NCBI RefSeq assembly: GCF_020515695.1
Contig: NZ_JAIWJA010000004.1
Location: 477,321-541,320 of the forward strand
Origin: Pseudomonas sp. MWU16-30317
GTDB lineage: Bacteria; Pseudomonadota; Gammaproteobacteria; Pseudomonadales; Pseudomonadaceae
Direction: 5' to 3'
Length of the DNA: 64,000 nt
The notes under the pieces are model-generated. The model saw only the letters and a list, made by a program, of their open reading frames with translations, had not been told where the DNA came from and made no database searches. This document shows positions 7,628 to 14,892 of the stretch, piece by piece. A program made the translations under genes and the position numbers. Within the stretch, counting starts at the first letter, position 1; every line of letters begins with the position of its first letter.

Positions 7628-9185
7628 GGGCAGGCTCGCGCGCGGGCAGATGGGAGATTGATGAGGACTCGCTGGCACCGGTCGCGCAGGCCAGCAGGCG
7701 GTCGCTGTCGACTGCGCGCGCGTCGAATTCACCGGCCAGGGCGCCGCGGTGCATGACCAGGATGCGGTCGGTGATGCCGATCAATTCCGGCAAGTCCGAG
7801 GACAGCACCAGCACCGCCGCACCGCGCTCGGCCAAGCGGCCGATCAACCGGTAGATCTCGACCTTGGCGCCGATATCGATGCCCACCCCCGGCTCGTCGA
7901 GCAGATACAGCGCACAGTCGCGGCTAAGCCATTTGCCCAGCGCGACCTTCTGTTGGTTACCGCCACTGAGTTGCTGCACCATGGCGTCCCGGCCGGCGGT
8001 CTTGATGCCCAGCTCGCTGATCAGCCGGTCGCTTTCCCGGGCCTGGGCCGGCCCGTCCAGCAAGCCCCGCCGACTGAAGCGCGCGAGCCCGGCGAGGGTG
8101 AGATTTTCGAGCACCGAGAGCAGCGGCGCAACCCCGTGGCTGCGGCGCTCCTCGGGCACCAACGCGACGCCTTGGCGCACCGCGTCGCGGGCCGAGCGAA
8201 AACGCGTCAGGCGCCCGTGCAAGGCCAGGCTGCCTTGATCCGGCTGGACCAGCCCGAACAGGCTTTTGAGCAACTCCTTGGCCCCGGAACCGACCAGCCC
8301 GGTCAAGCCCACTACCTCGCCCCGGCGCACCTGCAAGTCGATATCGCGGTAGGCACCGCCTGCCCCCAGGCCCTTGAGCTCGAGCAGTACATCACCCGCT
8401 GCCACGGTGGGTTTGGGATACATCTCGCCCACCTCGCGATTGACCATCAACCGAGCGATCTGCGCGGTCGAGGTGGTCCGCGGGTCGACCACCGCCACGG
8501 CGCGGCCGTTGCGCAACACGGTGACCTGATCGCAGAGGCTTTCGATCTCTTGCAGGTAGTGGGAGATGTACAGGATCGACAGGCCCTGATCGCGCAATCG
8601 ACGAATGATCGCCAGCAGTTGATCGACCTCGCGCTTGACCAGCGACACGCTGGGCTCGTCGAACACCAGGATTTTCGGCTTGGCCAGCAGCGCGCGAGTG
8701 ATCTGCAGGATCTGCCGCTGGGCGCTGTCCAGCTCCCCCACCAGCGCGCCCGCCGGGAACTCCAGAGCAAAGTACTCGCGCAACAGCCGCGCGCCCTCGC
8801 GGTCCTGGGCGTGACGGTCGATAAACGGCCCGCGCTTGAGTTCATGACCGAAAAACAGCGCCTCACCGACGCTGAAGCTGGGCGGCAACAGCCGTTCCTG
8901 ATGAATGAAATGCACCCCCAGGGCTTCGATCTGCCTGGGGCTGAGTGCGGTGAAGGATTGCCCATCCACGGCCAGCGTACCGCTGTCGGCACGGTGAATA
9001 CCGGCCAGCACCTTGATCAGGGTCGACTTGCCCGCACCGTTCTCCCCCACCAGGCCATGCACCGAGCCGCGCTCGACGCGCAGGTCGACACCGTCCAGCG
9101 CCTGGGTCGGGCCGAAGCGTTTATGAATGCCCTGCAGGTGCAGGGCCGGGGGCGGCGCGTGACTGTCCGTAGCGTTGCTGCTCAT
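7614..9185 (-). CDS. ribose-type ABC importer ATPase with two nucleotide-binding domains
   Basis: 523 residues, the usual length for RbsA/MglA-type double ATPases. The first domain has an intact Walker A (GENGAGKST, about residue 48) and Walker B (ILVFDEPS), but LDSAQRQ replaces the usual LSGGQ-like signature and the D-loop reads SVSLVKRE. The second domain has the degenerate Walker A typical of RbsA (GLVGSGAKE) and a perfect LSGGNQQKV signature with YLLDEPGVGIDIGAK. It therefore probably has one composite competent site, as is normal in the family. It lies between the binding-protein and permease genes of the sfnG operon. Confidence 0.9.
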   Translation of the reverse strand: MSSNATDSHAPPPALHLQGIHKRFGPTQALDGVDLRVERGSVHGLVGENGAGKSTLIKVLAGIHRADSGTLAVDGQSFTALSPRQIEALGVHFIHQERLLPPSFSVGEALFFGHELKRGPFIDRHAQDREGARLLREYFALEFPAGALVGELDSAQRQILQITRALLAKPKILVFDEPSVSLVKREVDQLLAIIRRLRDQGLSILYISHYLQEIESLCDQVTVLRNGRAVAVVDPRTTSTAQIARLMVNREVGEMYPKPTVAAGDVLLELKGLGAGGAYRDIDLQVRRGEVVGLTGLVGSGAKELLKSLFGLVQPDQGSLALHGRLTRFRSARDAVRQGVALVPEERRSHGVAPLLSVLENLTLAGLARFSRRGLLDGPAQARESDRLISELGIKTAGRDAMVQQLSGGNQQKVALGKWLSRDCALYLLDEPGVGIDIGAKVEIYRLIGRLAERGAAVLVLSSDLPELIGITDRILVMHRGALAGEFDARAVDSDRLLACATGASESSSISHLPAREPAHVIV

Positions 9186-9250
9186 CTCGGGCTCCTTGGG
9201 AGGCGGTTGCGTTGTGGCACCAGCGGCCGTTTAGCCGCCAGGGCCTGAGC

Positions 9251-10303
9251 TCATTGATCCCCCCTGAGTTGTTGTACCTGCTGGGCGTTCGCCGCCGTGG
9301 TCAACAACGTCGGCACCTGGGTTTCCTTGGGCAGGTCGTGCTGACCGGCCAGGTAGCGTGCGACGTTCTGCACCGCTGTCTTGCCGATCAGGGCGGGCTG
9401 TTGCGCCACCACCGCACCGATAGGTGAATGATCGCGCTTGAGCAGATCCAGCACCTCGGGCGTGCCGTCGACGCCATAGGTCTTGATTTCGCTACGCCCG
9501 GCGTCTACCAGCGCTTTGCTGGCCCCCAGCTGGGGAATGTCCCACGCCGACCAGATCGCCGTGACACTGCCTTTGGGGTACTTGTTGAGCAACGCGCTGA
9601 TCTGGCTGTAGGCGTCCTGCACAGTGTTGGGGATCACATCGCGCAATTCTGGCTGGATGATCTTCAGCTCGGGGTGATCCTTGAGCGCGAGCTTCAACTG
9701 GTCATATCGAATGGCGCACACCGGCACCCCGTAAAAACCGTTGAACACCAGAATGTTGCCTTTGCCGCCGCTGTCGGCGATCAGCTGGTCTGCCAATGCC
9801 TTGCCCGTGGCGATGTTGTCCGAGGTGGTGTTATTGAGGCTGTATTGCGAGGGCGCATCGATGGTGAACAGCGGGATGCCGGCCTTGCTGATACGCTTGA
9901 GCCAGGGATCGATCACGCTCAGGGTGCCGAGGGTCTGGATCACCGCATCGGGTTTCTGGGTGACCACGGTTTGCAACTGCGTCACCAGGTTCTTGTCATT
10001 GCGACCGGCATCCAGGGTAATCGGCGTACCGCCCAGGCGCTTGACCTCATCGACTTGTGCCTGAAAGGCCTTGATATCGAAGTAGTGACTGGTACCGGTC
10101 ATGCTGATAGCGATACGTTTGCCCGCCAGCGATGGCACGCTCGCGTCATCGGCGTGGGCCGAGGCACTCACGCCAATGCTGATGAGGGCCAGCGTCAGTG
10201 CTGACCAGACCAGATGCCTGCAGCGCAGGGCGATCCGGCTGCCACGACGGCTGGCGTTGTCCGACAGCGGTACCGCTGCGCGGCTGACAAGCGCAGCAGT
10301 CAT
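9251..10303 (-). CDS. ribose-type periplasmic binding protein (Peripla_BP_4)
   Basis: 350 residues. An unusually long N-region precedes the hydrophobic core LVWSALTLALISIGVSASAHA, which ends in a signal cleavage site near residue 51. The mature part has the ribose-binding fold: GKRIAISMTGTSHYFDIKAF, KPDAVIQTLGTLSVIDPWL, GIPLFTIDAPS and GNILVFNGFYGVP. The start at 10303 overlaps the sfnG stop (ATGA), arguing for this start and for coupling. A mid-gene start would shorten the leader but lose the overlap. The ligand is unknown; linkage to SfnG suggests a sulfur compound. Confidence 0.85.
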   Translation of the reverse strand: MTAALVSRAAVPLSDNASRRGSRIALRCRHLVWSALTLALISIGVSASAHADDASVPSLAGKRIAISMTGTSHYFDIKAFQAQVDEVKRLGGTPITLDAGRNDKNLVTQLQTVVTQKPDAVIQTLGTLSVIDPWLKRISKAGIPLFTIDAPSQYSLNNTTSDNIATGKALADQLIADSGGKGNILVFNGFYGVPVCAIRYDQLKLALKDHPELKIIQPELRDVIPNTVQDAYSQISALLNKYPKGSVTAIWSAWDIPQLGASKALVDAGRSEIKTYGVDGTPEVLDLLKRDHSPIGAVVAQQPALIGKTAVQNVARYLAGQHDLPKETQVPTLLTTAANAQQVQQLRGDQ

Positions 10304-11400
10304 GCTGGCACCGCCTTGGTATGGCTCGCTTGGGCTGATTCGAGTTCGCGCACCAACGGCAGCACGTGCAGGCCGAAATATTCGACCTCTTCCTGAAAGT
10401 GCAGGAACGCCGACAGCACCAGGTCAACGCCAACCGCTTTCAGCGCGACGATCCGTTCGGCGATCTGGCGCGGCGTACCGATCAGATTGGTCTTGAAGCC
10501 ATCGTTGTATTGCACCAGGTCCTCGAAGCTGGACTTGGCCCAGTTGCCTTCGCCTTCGGGGCTGGCCTTGCCGGCCTGCCTGGCGGCGTCGCCAAACGCG
10601 TTGACCGCTTCAGGGTCAGCCTTGTCGATGATCTCGGCGAGCACCGCATGGGCTTGTGCCTCGGTGTCGCGGGCGATGATGAAAGCGTTGACGCCGATCT
10701 TCACCGAGTGGCCGTTGGCAGCCGCCTTGGCGTGAATGTCTTCGACCTGGGCCTTGATCCCTTCAACGCTGTTGCCGTTGGTGAAGTACCAGTCCGAGAC
10801 CCGCGCCGCCATGTCCCTGGCCGCCCGCGAACTGCCGCCCTGGAAGATTTCCGGATGGGGCTGTTGCAGCGGTTTGGGCCGCAGGGTGTAGTCGTGGAAG
10901 CGATAGAAATCACCTTTGAAGGTGAAGTTGTCGGTGGTCCAGACACCTTTGAGTACCCGGATGAATTCTTCGGAACGGCGATAGCGTTCGTCATGCTCCA
11001 GCCACGGCTCGCCGATGGCGGTGAATTCGCCCTTGAACCAGCCGCTGACGATATTCACCGCGACCCGCCCTGCCGTGAGCTGATCGATCGTCGCCAGTTG
11101 CTTGGCCGCAACCGCGGGCGTCCAGGGGCCGGGCAGGATGGCAGCGATGACCTTGAGTTTTTCTGTGGCTGCCAGCAAAGCATGGCTGAAGGCGACCGAC
11201 TCGTGCTGGAACTCGGCGCCGTAGCCGGCGGTAAAACGGATTTGGGTCAGTGCGTATTCAAAGCCGGAGCGCTCGGCGATCTGCGCCAGCTTGCGGTTGT
11301 AATCGATATCCCAACTGGTGCGTTGCTCGATCTTGCTGACCACCAGCCCACCGCTGACATTGGGGACCCAGTAGGCAAATTTCACAGGTTGCTGACTCAT
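10300..11400 (-). CDS. sfnG: dimethylsulfone monooxygenase SfnG
   Basis: A 366-residue FMN-dependent LLM-class monooxygenase. It closely follows the SfnG sequence I recall from P. putida, beginning MSQQPVKFAYWVPNVSGG and containing TQIRFTAGYGAEFQHESVAF, ILPGPWTPA and LEHDERYRRSEEFI. SfnG uses reduced FMN and oxygen to cleave dimethylsulfone to methanesulfinate, which feeds sulfonate desulfurisation during sulfur starvation. It is the first gene of a six-gene operon with a ribose-type ABC importer, preceded by a sigma-54-type promoter 55 bp upstream. The neighbouring NADH:FMN reductase gene (sfnF) of other strains is absent here, so reductase must come from elsewhere. Confidence 0.92.
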   Translation of the reverse strand: MSQQPVKFAYWVPNVSGGLVVSKIEQRTSWDIDYNRKLAQIAERSGFEYALTQIRFTAGYGAEFQHESVAFSHALLAATEKLKVIAAILPGPWTPAVAAKQLATIDQLTAGRVAVNIVSGWFKGEFTAIGEPWLEHDERYRRSEEFIRVLKGVWTTDNFTFKGDFYRFHDYTLRPKPLQQPHPEIFQGGSSRAARDMAARVSDWYFTNGNSVEGIKAQVEDIHAKAAANGHSVKIGVNAFIIARDTEAQAHAVLAEIIDKADPEAVNAFGDAARQAGKASPEGEGNWAKSSFEDLVQYNDGFKTNLIGTPRQIAERIVALKAVGVDLVLSAFLHFQEEVEYFGLHVLPLVRELESAQASHTKAVPA

Positions 11401-11453
11401 ATTGACCTCTGTGCACCGCCGAGATGGACATCATCTCGCTGTACAAGAGCAAT

Positions 11454-11470
11454 CGCAGTAATCGTGCCAA
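11454..11470 (-). promoter_or_regulatory. sigma-54 (-24/-12) promoter for the sfnG operon
   Basis: The minus strand reads TTGGCACGATTACTGCG. TTGGCACG is a perfect -24 half, the GG and GC are 10 nt apart, and the -12 half (CTGC) differs by one base from TTGC. The sfnG ATG is about 54 nt downstream. SfnR/sigma-54 control of sfnG is established in P. putida. Confidence 0.75.
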
Positions 11471-11548
11471 ATGGTTTTTTCAATAAGTATCAATATCTTG
11501 GATGAGCTATTGATACCTGAGACCCACACAGGGCAGTGAACAATCTGC

Positions 11549-11562
11549 TGAACAACTGTTGC
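11549..11562. promoter_or_regulatory. candidate activator site, CAACTGTTG palindrome
   Basis: TGAACAACTGTTGC holds the palindrome CAAC-T-GTTG and differs at one position from the 14-mer at 2675-2688. It lies about 80 bp upstream of the sfnG promoter, a plausible place for an SfnR-type enhancer-binding protein. Confidence 0.45.
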
Positions 11563-11735
11563 TCCACAGACAACTGACCGTTTTACGGGGCGCCTCGATA
11601 CAAGCCCCGCACGCCCGTCAAGGATGCCCTGTTTCGATATACCCAAAAGCAAGTGCCCTAGATAAAAAAAGCCGTACCCATGCACCGGTTCAACACGTTC
11701 TAATCTCGCCGAATTTTTCGCCCCGGAGTTTGGCT

Positions 11736-12557
11736 TTGAAACATAACAAATTTTTCCCCATCGGCCTGGCATTGCTGGTGACCTGCTCGCCGGCCTTCGC
11801 CGGTGCAACCCTTGATCGGGTCTCGCAAAAGGGCGAACTGACCGAAGTGCTGATGGAAAGCTATCCGCCGTTTTCGTTTCTCAATGACCAGAATCAGCTG
11901 GACGGCTTCGATGTCGACGTGGCCAAGGCCGTGGCGGCGCGGCTGGGAGTCAAACTCAAGATCGAAACGCCCTCCTGGGATGTGATTGCGGCGGGCCACT
12001 GGAGTGGGCGCTATGACATCTGTATCTGCTCGATGACACCCAGCAAGGCGCGCGCTGAAGTGTTCGATTTCCCGGTGGCTTACTATCAGTCCCCGGCAGT
12101 GGTGGTGGTGAATGCCAAGGACACGGCCATCACCGGCGGCAAGGACTTGTCCGGCAAGAAGGTCGGGGTCATCAGTGCCTCTACCTATGAGGCTTACCTC
12201 AACAAGGACCTGGTGATCGAGGGCGCCGAAGACAAGCCTATCAGCTACCCTTTCAGCGCCGTGCAAGTGGCTCCCTACGACAACGAAACCGTGGCCTTCC
12301 AGGATTTGGCCCTGGGCAGCGGTGTGCGGCTCGATGCCATGGTCACCAACCTGATCACCGCCCACGAGCGCATCGCCCAGGACCCGCGGTTCAAGATTGT
12401 CGGTGAGCCGCTGTATGCCGAGCCCAATGTGGTGGCTATCGAAAAAGGCGACCCGCAGTGGCACGCGAAGGTCGTCGAGGTGCTTGGCCAACTGAAGGCG
12501 GACGGTACGTTGAGCAAGATCTCGCAGAAGTGGATCGGCTCCGATATCAGCCAATGA
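11736..12557 (+). CDS. amino-acid-type ABC periplasmic binding protein (SBP_bac_3)
   Basis: About 273 residues from a TTG at 11736, chosen because GGAG lies 7 nt before it and a clean signal peptide follows (FFPIGLALLVTCSPAFA). The in-frame sequence upstream of it does not look like protein. The mature domain resembles HisJ/GlnH receptors: LTEVLMESYPPFSFLND, LDGFDVDVAKAVAARLGV, DICICSMTPSKARAEVFDF. It overlaps the downstream permease gene by 4 bp (ATGA). No ATPase gene lies nearby, so the transporter must borrow one. The sulfur-gene setting suggests a sulfur-containing amino acid or sulfonate. Confidence 0.85.
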   Translation: MKHNKFFPIGLALLVTCSPAFAGATLDRVSQKGELTEVLMESYPPFSFLNDQNQLDGFDVDVAKAVAARLGVKLKIETPSWDVIAAGHWSGRYDICICSMTPSKARAEVFDFPVAYYQSPAVVVVNAKDTAITGGKDLSGKKVGVISASTYEAYLNKDLVIEGAEDKPISYPFSAVQVAPYDNETVAFQDLALGSGVRLDAMVTNLITAHERIAQDPRFKIVGEPLYAEPNVVAIEKGDPQWHAKVVEVLGQLKADGTLSKISQKWIGSDISQ

Positions 12558-13399
12558 CAGCCCTCGACCCACGTTCTGCATCTACCCGTCGCGCACCTGA
12601 ATCGTGGCTGAGCCGCGTGCGCGCACGCATTGGTTTTCGCAGCCGCGTCTACTTGACGTGGGCGGCGCTGCTAGGTGTGTGCGTGCTGTTTTTCATGAGC
12701 TTCAATCTGAAGTTCTCGATCATCCTCGACAAGCTGCCGAATCTGGTCGGCGTACACTTGGGCCCGGACGGTTTTCTGCAGGGCGCGGCGTTAACGTTCT
12801 TCCTGTGTTTCTGCTCGATCTGGCTGTCGCTGATCCTGGGCTTCGTCACCGCCTTGGCGCGGCTATCGAACAGCGCGGTTGCGTTCGGCATCGCCAGTTT
12901 CTACGCGTCGTTCTTTCGCGGCACACCGCTGCTGATCCAGATCCTGCTGATCTACCTGGGCTTGCCGCAGCTGGGCATCGTGCCGGGTGCGATCAGTGCG
13001 GGCATCGTTGCGCTGTCGTTGAATTACGGCGCGTACCTGAGCGAGATCTTCCGCGCGGGGATCGTCTCCGTCGCCGCTGGCCAACGCGAAGCGGCTGCGG
13101 CGCTAGGCCTCACACCCACGACGACCTTCATCCACATCGTGCTGCCGCAAGCCATGCGCACCATCGTGCCGCCGGCGACCAGTCAGTTCATTTCGATGCT
13201 CAAGGATTCATCGCTGGTGTCGGTGATGGGGGTCTGGGAGGTGATGTTTCTGGCACAGTCGTATGGCCGCTCTTCGTATCGCTACATCGAAATGCTCACC
13301 ACCGCGGCCGTCATCTACTGGCTGCTGTCCATCGGGCTCGAACTGATCCAGCACCGTTTGGAGCGCCACTTCGGCAAGGGTTTCAAAAACCCGCGCTGA
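12554..13399 (+). CDS. amino-acid-type ABC importer permease (HisM/GlnP family)
   Basis: 281 residues. The ATG at 12554 overlaps the stop of the binding-protein gene, which decides the start. Five or so membrane segments are visible, with the polar amino-acid permease motif FYASFFRGTPLLIQILLIY and the EAA-type loop AGQREAAAALGLTPTTTFIH before IVLPQAMRTIVPP. It is a single permease gene, so it probably works as a homodimer. It is followed 19 bp later by a flavin monooxygenase, suggesting one operon that imports and oxidises the same class of compound. Confidence 0.87.
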   Translation: MTALDPRSASTRRAPESWLSRVRARIGFRSRVYLTWAALLGVCVLFFMSFNLKFSIILDKLPNLVGVHLGPDGFLQGAALTFFLCFCSIWLSLILGFVTALARLSNSAVAFGIASFYASFFRGTPLLIQILLIYLGLPQLGIVPGAISAGIVALSLNYGAYLSEIFRAGIVSVAAGQREAAAALGLTPTTTFIHIVLPQAMRTIVPPATSQFISMLKDSSLVSVMGVWEVMFLAQSYGRSSYRYIEMLTTAAVIYWLLSIGLELIQHRLERHFGKGFKNPR

Positions 13400-13418
13400 A
13401 TTCATTTCAGGAAATCCC

Positions 13419-14795
13419 ATGTCCGATCCAACACCTCTGTTGTTCGCCCTCTACGAACAGGCCAGCGTGGGCTGCGGTGGCGCCCCGAGCCTGTGGACCC
13501 ACCCGGCTGACGAGCGCCTGGCCATCAACTCACTGAGCTACTGGACCAACCTGGCACGCGTCGCCGACCAGGCGCATCTGGACCTGATGTTCTTTGGTGA
13601 CGTGCTGGGGTTTTACGACGTGTTCGGCGCCAATGCCGATGCAGCCATGAAGTGGGCCGTCGAGGCCCCCGCCAATGATCCGCTGATGATCATTCCGGCC
13701 CTGGCCGCAGTCACCGAGAACCTCGCGTTCGGGGTCACGGTGAGCACCAGTTACGAGCACCCGTTCAGCCATGCGCGCCGCTTCAGCACCCTCGATCACC
13801 TGACCAATGGCCGGGTGGGCTGGAACATCGTCACCTCCTACCTGAGCAGTGCCGCGCGCAATTTCGGGCTGGAGCAAATGATCAAGCATGATGATCGCTA
13901 TGAGCGCGCCGAGGAGTTCCTCGACGTGGTCTACAAGCTGTGGGAAGGCAGCTGGGCCAATGATGCGGTGGTCGCGGACAAGTCCACGCCGCTGTATGCG
14001 CGGGGCGATCGAATCCGCCCGATCAATCACTCAGGTGCGCACTACCGGGTGGCAGGCCCGCACTTGACTGCGCCCTCGCCGCAGCGCACGCCGCTGTTGA
14101 TCCAGGCCGGCTGGTCGGGCCGTGGCCGAACGTTCGCCGCCAAGCACGCCGAGATGATCTTCACTGCCAAGTCCAATCCCCACGAGATTCGCCAGGGCCT
14201 GGAAGACATCTGGGCGCAGGCGCAGGCCCGAGGGCGCAGCGCCGAGGACGTCAAATCCCTGACCGTACTGCGCATCGTCACCGCCAAGACGCAGATCGAG
14301 GCGCAGCGCAAATATGACGCCCTGCAAAGCAACTATCACCTGCAAGCGCAACTGGTCAGCTACGCCGGTGATACCGGCATCGACATCAGCCGCTACGCCG
14401 ACGGTGATCCACTGTCGACGCACACCGAAGGCATGACCTCCTACGTGATGCACCCCGACGGCAGTGGCAAGCCGCTTACCGCCGGCGACGTCAAACAGCG
14501 CTTTGCCAACGTCACCCGCGGCACCGATCTGATTCTGGTCGGCACGCCGCAACAGGTGGCCGAGCGCATCGAAGAACACGCGCGTATCAGTGGCACCAGC
14601 GGCTACATGCTCAACCCGCTGATCAGTCCCGGCAGCCTGGAAGACTTTGTCGAATGGGTGGTGCCCGAGCTGCAGCGACGCGGGCTGTATCGCACCGAGC
14701 CGCACCGTGGGACCTTGCGCTCGCGGTTGCGTGCGGATGGTAGAGACCATCTGCCGGATTCGGCGTATGGGGCTTCGTTTCGGTTTGGCAAGTGA
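13419..14795 (+). CDS. NtaA/DszA-type flavin-dependent monooxygenase
   Basis: 458 residues, full family length, starting 6 nt after CAGGAAATCCC. It has GDVLGFYDVFGANADAAMKW early, FSTLDHLTNGRVGWNIVTSY and IQAGWSGRGRTFAAKHAEM, all conserved in LLM-class FMN monooxygenases of the nitrilotriacetate/DszA group. It resembles the partial gene at 1-859. Being last in an operon with an ABC binding protein and permease suggests it oxidises the imported compound. No flavin reductase gene is adjacent. The C-terminus (DSAYGASFRFGK) is intact. It runs toward kdpD and ends about 100 bp from the kdpD stop. Confidence 0.85.
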   Translation: MSDPTPLLFALYEQASVGCGGAPSLWTHPADERLAINSLSYWTNLARVADQAHLDLMFFGDVLGFYDVFGANADAAMKWAVEAPANDPLMIIPALAAVTENLAFGVTVSTSYEHPFSHARRFSTLDHLTNGRVGWNIVTSYLSSAARNFGLEQMIKHDDRYERAEEFLDVVYKLWEGSWANDAVVADKSTPLYARGDRIRPINHSGAHYRVAGPHLTAPSPQRTPLLIQAGWSGRGRTFAAKHAEMIFTAKSNPHEIRQGLEDIWAQAQARGRSAEDVKSLTVLRIVTAKTQIEAQRKYDALQSNYHLQAQLVSYAGDTGIDISRYADGDPLSTHTEGMTSYVMHPDGSGKPLTAGDVKQRFANVTRGTDLILVGTPQQVAERIEEHARISGTSGYMLNPLISPGSLEDFVEWVVPELQRRGLYRTEPHRGTLRSRLRADGRDHLPDSAYGASFRFGK

Positions 14796-14892
14796 GGTGA
14801 CGCTGGGAATCGGTCCAGATGGATCATCGGCGGGGGCTGGAAACGGATCTGCGGTTCGCCGTCAATGATCAAAAGGGTTGAGGGTTGGCTCG

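Larger units (their letters stand above)
11401..11735. other. divergent control region upstream of sfnG
   Basis: This 335-bp gap separates sfnG from the amino-acid-type binding protein. It contains the sfnG sigma-54 promoter (11454-11470) and the candidate activator palindrome (11549-11562). No GG-N10-GC pattern is visible in the direction of the right-hand gene, so that gene probably uses another type of promoter. No small gene is evident. Confidence 0.5.
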
